In this document: in pieces, positions 24,350 through 32,657 of the stretch
Position numbering within the stretch: position 1 is the first letter of the stretch
How the letters are laid out: each line of letters starts with the position of its first letter
Source of the DNA: Flavobacterium sp. ENC
GTDB lineage: Bacteria; Bacteroidota; Bacteroidia; Flavobacteriales; Flavobacteriaceae
Direction: 5' to 3'
DNA length: 64,000 bases
NCBI RefSeq assembly: GCF_020991415.1
Contig: NZ_JAJMOY010000001.1
Coordinates: forward strand, 62,001 to 126,000
Position numbers and translations under genes: made by a program
The notes under the pieces: model-generated
Seen by the model: the letters and a program-made list of their open reading frames with translations, nothing else
The model's database searches: none
Told to the model about the DNA's origin: nothing

Positions 24350-26371
24350 ATGGAACAAGCCATTCAAACAGAAATTTACAAAATTCAAAAGCCGGAACAA
24401 TGGGCAAGTAATATCGATGATGCTCAGCTTATTGATTATATCAAAGAATCTGAATTCTCTCAGAAACAGGCAGATGAAGGACGTGATTACTGCTATTTTT
24501 TAGATAAAATCTATTACACCACTGACAACGAAAACAGCGAATATGCGTGTTTAGCCTATACCTTAAACGAACCTTCCAATTTAGAAAGAGCTTCTGTTGT
24601 AGATGTCGTCCTGGAGGAAAACGAAACTTATGTGATACACCGAATCAGCGTTTTGAGAGATGGTGTTTTAGTAGATAAAATTGCGGATACCAAAATTAAA
24701 ATACTTGACAGCGAAAATCAAAGTGGCGGAGGCGTTTTGAGCAGCAACAAAAAAATCAATCTTACCATAAAAGATCTTCGTCTGTATGATATTTTGATTA
24801 TGGAAGATTCGAGAATTAAAATTTTTACGGAACGTGATTTTTTACGCAAAGAATTCTCCAAATATGTCTGGGTTGGTCCGGATAGTTACTGGGCTTACGG
24901 AAAGTATAAATTCACTTTTAAGAATGATCGTGAAAAAACAATTGCTTACAAAAAAACCTTTTTCAGAGATGAGGACGGAAATGTGCTGGAACCGGAAATT
25001 AACTACCTAAAAAAGGGAGAGCAATTTGTAATTGAAGAAGACAATTATATCAATTTTGTTGATTCAAACCGGGAAGTTTCCCCATTCATAGATTTTGCCA
25101 CAGAAGGCAACTGGAAAGAATTTTCAAATTATATCTCTCCTATCTACGAGGATATTTTTACCAAATCGTCATTAACTGAATTTGCTCCCAAACTGATTGA
25201 GAAACTGGATGCCATCAGCGATAAGGACGAACAGCTGCAATTTGCCATAGAATATGTGCAAAACCACATTAATTACATCTATAATGCAGATGAAATGAAC
25301 GGTCACAAACCGCAGGAACCAGCAGTTACTTACGAAAACAAACAGGGAGATTGCAAAGCAAAATCGGTTTTACTGAAAGTTGTTTTAGATTATCTTGGCA
25401 TTGATTCTTCTATTGTTCTGGTCAATTTTAATACTGACTTCTACATGAAATATTATTTGCCTTCTTTACTTACTTTTAACCACGTAATTGTAAAAATCAA
25501 TTATAAAGGCGAAAGTTATTTTGTTGACGCAACGACCCGCGATGAATTTGGATTGATCGAAAACCGCGGCTTCATCTATTTTTTGCATTATCTGGAGGTT
25601 AAACCTAATCTGGAATTACAAATTAAACCACCGCATCGTTTTTCTTATTATGCCGTTGATGAAAAATCGGAGCTTTTTGTTGAAAATAATATTGGCAAAC
25701 TCAAATTAACGACCATCTACAAAGGAAACCGCGCCAATAATATGCGTAAGTACTTTAAAAACACAAACAAAAGAGAAATCATAGACAGCTGGAATAATTT
25801 TTTCTTTTATACACTGAACTACAATAATGACCGTAACGGAACTGATCTTAGAAATATATTCAAAGATGCTGTAATCGAAATTGTTAGTGACGACAAAAAA
25901 AGCAATGAATTTAAGATTGAGTACAAAACAACGGTCGAAAATCCTTATTTTACAGATGCTAAAAACAACCGTTTTTTAATGTATTTCGATCGTAATATTG
26001 TGAAGAACACTGCCAGGGATTTTATCCACAAAGACATCACTTTCTGGCACAATTTCGACAATGAAAGATATGAAATATCCCTTTTTACGGATCAGAAAAT
26101 AGATGTAACTGAAAAATATACGATTCAGGAAAGCACGATCAACAATGCATATTTTGATTTTGTAAGCCGTAAAAAAATCAGTAAAAACGGAGGAACCATC
26201 TCTGTTGACTATAAACCTTTGGTCAATTTAGAAATTCCGGAAAAAGAATTTGAAGATTTCAGGACTGCACATCATGAAGTTGCGGACAGTAATTTTGGAA
26301 TCGGAGTTGATATCATAGAAGATGGCTTTATCAATAAATTGAAATTCAATTTCAAAAAGCATTTTAACTAA
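24350..26371 (+). CDS. DUF3857/transglutaminase-like protein without signal peptide
   Basis: 673 aa. Residues about 40-235 resemble DUF3857. The transglutaminase-like core follows, with the catalytic triad visible as Cys335 (KQGDCKAKSV), His378 (TFNHVIV) and Asp393 (FVDATTRDE). The last 230 residues are beta-rich and match the usual tail of this family in Bacteroidota. Family members are normally exported, but this one begins MEQAIQTEIYKIQ with no signal peptide, so it may be cytosolic. Protease or amide-transfer substrates are unknown. Single gene with its own terminator. Confidence 0.85.
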   Translation: MEQAIQTEIYKIQKPEQWASNIDDAQLIDYIKESEFSQKQADEGRDYCYFLDKIYYTTDNENSEYACLAYTLNEPSNLERASVVDVVLEENETYVIHRISVLRDGVLVDKIADTKIKILDSENQSGGGVLSSNKKINLTIKDLRLYDILIMEDSRIKIFTERDFLRKEFSKYVWVGPDSYWAYGKYKFTFKNDREKTIAYKKTFFRDEDGNVLEPEINYLKKGEQFVIEEDNYINFVDSNREVSPFIDFATEGNWKEFSNYISPIYEDIFTKSSLTEFAPKLIEKLDAISDKDEQLQFAIEYVQNHINYIYNADEMNGHKPQEPAVTYENKQGDCKAKSVLLKVVLDYLGIDSSIVLVNFNTDFYMKYYLPSLLTFNHVIVKINYKGESYFVDATTRDEFGLIENRGFIYFLHYLEVKPNLELQIKPPHRFSYYAVDEKSELFVENNIGKLKLTTIYKGNRANNMRKYFKNTNKREIIDSWNNFFFYTLNYNNDRNGTDLRNIFKDAVIEIVSDDKKSNEFKIEYKTTVENPYFTDAKNNRFLMYFDRNIVKNTARDFIHKDITFWHNFDNERYEISLFTDQKIDVTEKYTIQESTINNAYFDFVSRKKISKNGGTISVDYKPLVNLEIPEKEFEDFRTAHHEVADSNFGIGVDIIEDGFINKLKFNFKKHFN

Positions 26372-26391
26372 GAATGAAATTCTTTTTAAAC

Positions 26392-26422
26392 AAAAAGCGG
26401 AGTGTTACTACTCCGCTTTTTA
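26392..26422. terminator. Bidirectional terminator
   Basis: The stem AAAAAGCGGAGT / ACTCCGCTTTTT has a short GTT-type loop. It sits between the convergent transglutaminase-like gene and the GH3 gene. Confidence 0.88.
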
Positions 26423-26451
26423 AATTATATCATCTTTGGAAATTTCGCTTC

Positions 26452-28677
26452 TTAATTTAATTCAAAACCTGATGTAAGTTTAATATCTGCTGATGAAGCT
26501 CCAATCATCACTTCAAAATCTCCGGGTTCAGCAATCCATTCTAATTTGTCATTGTAGAAAGAAAGCTTCTCTTTGTCAATTGTAAATTCGATTGTTTTTG
26601 ATTCTCCCGCATTCAGTTTTACTTTCTGAAAATCTCTCAGTTCCAAAACCGGTCTCACTACAGATCCGAATTTATCTTTTAAATACAACTGAACCACTTC
26701 CTCACCTGCCACTTTTCCAGTATTCGATAACTGAAAAGAAACTTTTAGGGTTTCATTGCTTTTTATTTTAGTCGAAGATAATTTCAAATCTGAATAATTG
26801 AATTTTGTATAACTCAATCCATATCCAAAAGGAAATTTAGGCGAGTTTTTCAGATCAATATAAGAAGAAACGTATCCTTTTGAATTTTCATCTGCAGGTG
26901 GTCTTCCGGTGCTAAAATGATTGTAATAAATTGGAATCTGCCCTACTTCTCTTGGAAAAGTCATCGGCAATTTTCCGGAAGGGTTGTAATCCCCGAATAA
27001 AACATCGGCGATAGCATTACCCGCCTCTGTTCCCAGCCACCAGGTGTATACAATTGCCGGTACATTATCGGCTGTCCAGTTAAAAATAAGTGGTCGTCCC
27101 GCGTTTACCAGAACGATTACAGGTTTTCCCGTAGCCTGAATTGCTTTTACTAAATCTTCCTGAACGCCTGGTATATGAAGATCACTTCTACTTTTGGCTT
27201 CTCCGCTCATATCGCGTCTTTCACCAATACTCAGGATAACCACATCTGCCTGTTTTGCTGTTGCAACGGCTTCTGCAAAACCCTCTTTATTGTCTCCGTC
27301 AACCTCACAGCCTTTAGCGTAAAGCAATTTTGTGTTTTTACCTACTTTATTCTGCAAACCGTCCCATTGTGAAACTACCCATTTTTCATAATTTACATCC
27401 GGTAACTCAACAGACCAAAACCCCATATTGGCTTTGTATTCTTTCACCATTGGTCCGATGAATGCAATTGTTTTAAGATTTTTAGAAAGTGGTAATGTTT
27501 CATTATCATTCTTTAATAAAACAATACTTTTTTCCGCTACTTCTCGGGCTGCTTTTCTGTTTTCAGGATTATTCAGTACTTTTTCAGCTCTTTTTTCATC
27601 TGAATATCGGTAGGGATCTTCAAATAATCCCAATTCGAACTTTTTACGAAGAATACGTTTTACGGCATCATCAATCAGATCAACGGAAACTTTTCCTTCC
27701 TTTACCAATTCGGCTAAATTGTAACGGTAAGCATTACTTTCCATATCCATATCGCTTCCTGCTGTGATGGCAGAAAGAGCTGCAGCTTTCAGGTCTTTTG
27801 AATAACCATGCGCTACCATTTCTCCGATAGAACCCCAATCTGATACTACAAATCCCTGAAAGTTCCATTTCCCTTTTAAGATGTCACGCTGCAAATGAGC
27901 ATTTCCTGTCGCAGGAATTCCGTTAACATCATTAAATGAATTCATAAATGTTGCTGCTCCTGCATCTAAAGCCGCTTTGAAAGGAGGCAAATAGGTCTCA
28001 AACAGCATTCTTTCACTCATGTCCACAGAATTATAATCTCTTCCTCCGGTAGCGGCTCCATAAGCTGCAAAGTGTTTTACACAGGCCATAACCGAATTTA
28101 AATCGCCCAGTTTATTTCCCTGAAAACCTTTTACCCTTGCATAAGCAATTTTAGAACCTAAGTAGGTATCTTCTCCTGCCCCTTCCATCACTCTTCCCCA
28201 ACGCGGATCACGACCAATATCAACCATTGGCGCAAATGTCCAGTGAATTCCACTGGCAGCAGCTTCTGAGGCTGCAACCCTTGCCGCTAATTCTATTGCC
28301 GCCAAATCCCAGCTTGCCGCTTCGGCTAACGGAATCGGGAAAGTGGTTTTGTATCCGTGAATAACATCCTGACCAAATAACAACGGAATTTTAAGGCGTG
28401 ACTGCATCGCCAATTCCTGATATTGCCGTGTATATTTTGTTCCGATGATATTCAGCATAGAACCTACCAAACCTGCTTTTATCTCAGCTTGCTTATTAGG
28501 GTTGATGGTAATTGGACCTGTTGCAGAGTTATCCCCAGTATACTGATTAAGCTGGCCTATTTTTTCTTCAATGGTCATTTTTTTCAATAATACATTTACT
28601 TTCTGGTCTATTGTTTCCTGTTGGGCTGTCGCAAAGAGCGAAACCATCAGCAAGAGGAATGTGGCATTTTTTTTCAT
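26452..28677 (-). CDS. GH3 beta-glucosidase (BglX-like), secreted
   Basis: 741 aa from the ATG at 28677, which starts the signal peptide (ATFLLLMVSLFATAQ). An ATG 21 bp upstream overlaps the previous gene and adds a basic leader. The layout is a GH3 N-domain with nucleophile Asp in GFVVSDWGS, the GH3 C-domain, then a C-terminal fibronectin III-like domain (GEEVVQLYLKD). It hydrolyses beta-linked glucose from oligosaccharides, probably in the periplasm. It is the last gene of the operon susC–susD–EEP–GH30–GH3. The second GH3 in the locus (37703-39967) is clearly diverged from it. Confidence 0.95.
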   Translation of the reverse strand: MKKNATFLLLMVSLFATAQQETIDQKVNVLLKKMTIEEKIGQLNQYTGDNSATGPITINPNKQAEIKAGLVGSMLNIIGTKYTRQYQELAMQSRLKIPLLFGQDVIHGYKTTFPIPLAEAASWDLAAIELAARVAASEAAASGIHWTFAPMVDIGRDPRWGRVMEGAGEDTYLGSKIAYARVKGFQGNKLGDLNSVMACVKHFAAYGAATGGRDYNSVDMSERMLFETYLPPFKAALDAGAATFMNSFNDVNGIPATGNAHLQRDILKGKWNFQGFVVSDWGSIGEMVAHGYSKDLKAAALSAITAGSDMDMESNAYRYNLAELVKEGKVSVDLIDDAVKRILRKKFELGLFEDPYRYSDEKRAEKVLNNPENRKAAREVAEKSIVLLKNDNETLPLSKNLKTIAFIGPMVKEYKANMGFWSVELPDVNYEKWVVSQWDGLQNKVGKNTKLLYAKGCEVDGDNKEGFAEAVATAKQADVVILSIGERRDMSGEAKSRSDLHIPGVQEDLVKAIQATGKPVIVLVNAGRPLIFNWTADNVPAIVYTWWLGTEAGNAIADVLFGDYNPSGKLPMTFPREVGQIPIYYNHFSTGRPPADENSKGYVSSYIDLKNSPKFPFGYGLSYTKFNYSDLKLSSTKIKSNETLKVSFQLSNTGKVAGEEVVQLYLKDKFGSVVRPVLELRDFQKVKLNAGESKTIEFTIDKEKLSFYNDKLEWIAEPGDFEVMIGASSADIKLTSGFELN

Positions 28678-28691
28678 GAATTTAATTTTAG

Positions 28692-30116
28692 TTACCAAAC
28701 GTAAGTAGCGACTGCACCAGCGTTTAAAGTAGTGGAAATTTGTTTTTGGTTATATTTGATATTGAATGTTTCAGCTTCATTTCCATCATTTTCTACCAGC
28801 AGAACGATTTGCCCCGATGGTGTTCTGAAAGCGACATTGTATAAATTACCAGTATTATTACTTGCGATTCTAACCGATCCTTCCGGAACAAATTTGGATG
28901 CATGGGCAATAATATAGTAGCCGACTTCTCTTTTAATGTTCTGGTTTTGATCGATCATTAAAGCCCCTTTACAGGTAGAACAGCCTCCCGGTGTAAAAGG
29001 TTTGTAATATTCATCATTGGCCAGTCCCCATGAAAGTGCATTGACACTCCAGTTACGCATAGAACCGATTACCACATTTTTCACACTCCATTTTAAATCC
29101 GATTCGAAACTGCTTCCGGATCCTGTATATTGTTCTGTAAAATAGATGTCTTTATCCGGAAAAGCATCATGAACTTTTGAGAGCGCACTGATATCGCCTT
29201 CATACAAATGAAAAGCAGAACCGGCAACGAAAGGAAGTGCTTCCGGGTCATTTAAAATCGTTAAAGGATATTCGGGTTTGTTGCAATTATGATCGTACAC
29301 TACGATTTTGGTTTTGATTTTTGCTTTGGCAAAAGCGGGACCCAGATTCGATTTAATGAATTCGGCCTGCTGCAAAGCGGTCATATACATACTTGGGTTA
29401 TTCCCGGGATGCAAGGGTTCGTTTTGAGGCGTAATGGCGTCAATCACTATTCCGTGCGATTTCATTGCCTGAATGTATTTTACAAAATATTCCGCATACA
29501 CCTGATAATATTGTGGCTGTAAACTTCCGCCTTTTGAGCTTCCGTTGTCTTTCATCCAGACGGGTGGCGACCACGGGGAGCCCATAATTTTTATCTTTGG
29601 ATTTATAGCCAAAATTTCTTTTAAAAGCGGCACCACATCTTGTAGATCCGGGCCCAGATTAAAGTGTTCCAGTTTTAAATCGGTTTGGCCTTCCGGCATA
29701 TCATCATACGAAAAAACTTTTTCATTCAAATCAGAAGCTCCAATACTAATACGCAAATAACTCAATCCAATCGCTTCCTTTTTTCCGGAAAATAATTCCT
29801 GAAGCAAGGCTTCTCTTTTGGCTTTATCCAGCTTTAAAATAGCCTGTGCACTTCCTCCTGTTAGTGAAAACCCAAAACCTTCTATAGTCTGAAATTTTTG
29901 AGCCGGATTGACTTCAATTGTCTGGTTGGAATTGATTTCGGTATTAAAAACCAAATCATTTTGCTTTTGCAATTTAGAGGATTCATCAGTATTTGTAATC
30001 CAGTACTCAGCCTTACCGGAACCGGTAACTGCTGGTTTTGAAATTCCACATTTTACCTGAACTGCCATAAGCGGCAGTAAAAGTAAAATCTGTAGTTTTT
30101 TGTTGATGTTTTTCAT
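28692..30116 (-). CDS. GH30 glycosidase lipoprotein (glucosylceramidase / beta-1,6-glucanase type)
   Basis: 474 aa. The lipobox region MAVQVKC gives lipidated Cys23. Start motif TIEGFGFSLTGGSAQAI, acid/base Glu in TPQNEPLHPG, nucleophile Glu in YFTEQYTGSGSS, and a C-terminal beta domain follow. GH30 enzymes cleave beta-1,6-glucan, glucosylceramide or xylan depending on subfamily, and the locus favours beta-glucan. It has little close likeness to the two tandem GH30 copies at 40-43 kb beyond family motifs. A lipid anchor suggests the cell surface or periplasmic face. Confidence 0.92.
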   Translation of the reverse strand: MKNINKKLQILLLLPLMAVQVKCGISKPAVTGSGKAEYWITNTDESSKLQKQNDLVFNTEINSNQTIEVNPAQKFQTIEGFGFSLTGGSAQAILKLDKAKREALLQELFSGKKEAIGLSYLRISIGASDLNEKVFSYDDMPEGQTDLKLEHFNLGPDLQDVVPLLKEILAINPKIKIMGSPWSPPVWMKDNGSSKGGSLQPQYYQVYAEYFVKYIQAMKSHGIVIDAITPQNEPLHPGNNPSMYMTALQQAEFIKSNLGPAFAKAKIKTKIVVYDHNCNKPEYPLTILNDPEALPFVAGSAFHLYEGDISALSKVHDAFPDKDIYFTEQYTGSGSSFESDLKWSVKNVVIGSMRNWSVNALSWGLANDEYYKPFTPGGCSTCKGALMIDQNQNIKREVGYYIIAHASKFVPEGSVRIASNNTGNLYNVAFRTPSGQIVLLVENDGNEAETFNIKYNQKQISTTLNAGAVATYVW

Positions 30117-30117
30117 T

Positions 30118-30957
30118 TTAATCTACTTCTATTAAAACAGGTAAATGATCCGATGGATATTTTAAATCTTTAGAATCACTTAAAACTGCATGTTTTTTAA
30201 TTTTAAGTCCACTATTTTTAGAAACAAAAATGTAATCTATTAATAGTGTTACCGGTTCACCATGCTTAAATCCATTGAAGGTCCCTGAAGGCCCGAACGG
30301 TTTTTCTTTTGAGACATTCCTGGTATCATCCATTTCTTTTTTTATTTCAGCAATCTGCGGCGTATCGGGTTCTGAATTAAAATCTCCCATTAAAAAAACG
30401 GGATATTTCCTGGTATTAATTTCCTTTATTTTGGATAGAATGAGCTGTACGCCTTTGACCCTTGCTTCATTACCCATGTGATCGAGGTGTACATTAAAAA
30501 CCCAAAATGTTGTTTTGCTGTTTTTGTCTTTAAAAAGGCCGTACGTACAAACCCTGTTACATGCTGCATCCCAGCCTCTTGATACTACAGCCGGCGTTTC
30601 TGACAACCAGAATGTATTCGATTCCTGTAGCTGAAAGCGGTCTTTTTTATAATAAATCGTACAGGCTTCTCCTTTTCCTTCCATTTCTCTTCCGATACCA
30701 AATTTGTTATACTCCGGCAATGCTGAAGCTATCTCAGCTACCTGATTGGGCATTGCTTCCTGGACTCCAAAAATATCAGGACTGTAAAATTGTATCTGAG
30801 AAGCAAAAAAATCCTTTCGGTTATGCCAGGCATTTTCTCCGTCCGAGGCAACATCCAAACGGATATTATAGGTCATAATTTTTAAGTTCTGACCATAAAA
30901 TGAGCTACTTACCAAAAGCAATACCAGTACTATAACAACTTTGTTTATCTTTTTCAT
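30118..30957 (-). CDS. Secreted endonuclease/exonuclease/phosphatase (EEP) family hydrolase
   Basis: 279 aa with a signal peptide (VLVLLLVSSSFYGQ). EEP motifs are NLKIMTYNIRLD at the mature start, the active-site Glu in GVQEAMPN, FNVHLDHMGN, FLMGDFNSEPDTP, and the terminal SDHLPVLIEV. The fold covers nucleases, sphingomyelinases and inositol or sugar phosphatases. Inside a glycan locus a phosphodiesterase acting on a substituted glycan or glycolipid is plausible but unproven. One base separates it from the GH30 gene. Confidence 0.88.
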   Translation of the reverse strand: MKKINKVVIVLVLLLVSSSFYGQNLKIMTYNIRLDVASDGENAWHNRKDFFASQIQFYSPDIFGVQEAMPNQVAEIASALPEYNKFGIGREMEGKGEACTIYYKKDRFQLQESNTFWLSETPAVVSRGWDAACNRVCTYGLFKDKNSKTTFWVFNVHLDHMGNEARVKGVQLILSKIKEINTRKYPVFLMGDFNSEPDTPQIAEIKKEMDDTRNVSKEKPFGPSGTFNGFKHGEPVTLLIDYIFVSKNSGLKIKKHAVLSDSKDLKYPSDHLPVLIEVD

Positions 30958-31125
30958 GTTAAAATTTTTTTAGTCCTGTAAAGCTACCATTTCATTGACC
31001 TTAATAAAAAAACAATGTTTAAAATTTATGTTAATTAACTCTTCTTATGTCATCCTTTTCGAAAGTTTTTGCCTTTCTTTTATTTTTATTTAAATTTAAA
31101 TTCCCCTTATTCTTTCTGAGACACT

Positions 31126-31167
31126 AAAAACAGCTTACTCTCTAAAATGATTGTAAGCTGTTTTTTT
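31126..31167 (-). terminator. Hairpin between susD and the EEP gene
   Basis: On the minus strand AAACAGCTTAC pairs with GTAAGCTGTTT and is followed by T residues. It may lower expression of the enzyme genes relative to susC-susD. Confidence 0.8.
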
Positions 31168-31176
31168 ATTCCTTTT

Positions 31177-32628
31177 TTAATAGCCCGGATTTTGGGTTAA
31201 ATTAGGATTTGCATCTTTTTTTGTTTGTGGAACTGGCCACAACAATCTGTTCTGATTCAGGTTTCCTGCATATGGTAAAATGACACCTTTCCCATCTTTT
31301 TGTTTCGAAAGAATTTCAATTGCCTTACCTGTCCTTTTTAAATCAAACCAGCGATGTCCCTCGAAAGCAAGTTCCATTTTTCTTTCTTTAAGGATTAAAT
31401 CTAATGCATTTTCTTTATTGGCTGCACTAACTTTTGCTAATCCAACCCTTGCTCTTATCTTATTTACTAAGGTCATTGCTCCTTCAATATCCTCCGTCTG
31501 TGCCAGTGCTTCAGCCTTGAGGAGCATAATATCCGCCAATCTAAAAAGGTAAAAATTTTGCTTGCCATCAGTAATTCGCATTTTGTATGCAAACGGATAG
31601 TCAGCAGAAGTCCAATAGTTATCGGTCCAGCTTACCTCTTTTCGGATTATTGATGATTTTTCCCTAACAACATCTCCTTCATTTGCAAAGGTTTCGATTA
31701 AATCATTCGATGGTGTCATGAATTTTTTCCAGTCTGTTCCATAAAACATAGAGGTTCCCCATGCTCCGATAGGAGATCCCCAACCTTCTCCGTTGGCTTC
31801 CCAAATTGACTCAGAATTTCCTTCGTGTGCCGTATCGAAAAGATTATCGTAATTCGCCAGAAGCGTGTATCCTCCTGCTAGTACAGCGTCACTATATTGT
31901 TTTACTTTTCCCCAATCCGGATTGTCCTTCGTTGCATAGACTTTGGCTAAAAGCGCATTTGCAGCGCCTTTATTTGCCCTGAATTTATACGTTGAAGCAG
32001 GTGCCTTTTGTATGGCTGTTTCGCAATCTGCAATAATGGCTGCGTAAACTTCGGCCTTTGGCTTGCGGGTAGGATACAATTGCGGATATACCTCATCAAA
32101 ATTATCCTGATTTACGTTGACAACTGCTTTTGTCGCGATTGGTACATCTCCCCACAACTGAACGGCATGAAAGAGATTCAGAGCCCTCACCAATGACGCT
32201 TCTCCTATCATTTCTTCTTTTCTGGCTGCAGGCAAATCTTTTGCCTCATCGATATAATTCAAAATAAAATTACATTTATTGATGTTGTCATAAATATATC
32301 CCCAATCTCTGCTGACATTGGTATTGGTTGATAAAATACGATACTCGTCCTGTTGAAAATTTTGTGTGTTATCTGATCCCGCATAGGAATTATCTGTCTG
32401 GGCATCTCCGTTGAAAAAATAATCCAGCTGCCAGTATTCACCACCAAAACTTGCATAAATAGAGGTCATCCTGCTTTCCCCTTCGGCTGCAGTAGCAATT
32501 ACTTTTCCTGTACTCTCCACCGTTGTTTCGGTAATCGGCTCTGTATCCAGATAATTAGAGCATGAACTTACACTTAGCACCGTAAAAGCACTAATCATAA
32601 GCATTATATTTTTTATTGTAGTTTTCAT
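31177..32628 (-). CDS. SusD/RagB-family glycan-binding lipoprotein
   Basis: 483 aa. Lipobox TVLSVSSC with Cys23. It is a tetratricopeptide-based SusD fold: the mid-protein block RALNLFHAVQLWGDVPIAT and the C-terminal ERKMELAFEGHRWFDLKRTGKA are diagnostic. It caps the partner SusC barrel as surface-bound glycan-capturing lid. It follows the SusC gene by 29 bp in the same operon and belongs to the pair of operon two. Confidence 0.95.
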   Translation of the reverse strand: MKTTIKNIMLMISAFTVLSVSSCSNYLDTEPITETTVESTGKVIATAAEGESRMTSIYASFGGEYWQLDYFFNGDAQTDNSYAGSDNTQNFQQDEYRILSTNTNVSRDWGYIYDNINKCNFILNYIDEAKDLPAARKEEMIGEASLVRALNLFHAVQLWGDVPIATKAVVNVNQDNFDEVYPQLYPTRKPKAEVYAAIIADCETAIQKAPASTYKFRANKGAANALLAKVYATKDNPDWGKVKQYSDAVLAGGYTLLANYDNLFDTAHEGNSESIWEANGEGWGSPIGAWGTSMFYGTDWKKFMTPSNDLIETFANEGDVVREKSSIIRKEVSWTDNYWTSADYPFAYKMRITDGKQNFYLFRLADIMLLKAEALAQTEDIEGAMTLVNKIRARVGLAKVSAANKENALDLILKERKMELAFEGHRWFDLKRTGKAIEILSKQKDGKGVILPYAGNLNQNRLLWPVPQTKKDANPNLTQNPGY

Positions 32629-32657
32629 CTTAATTTCTTTTTATAATTAACAATCGG

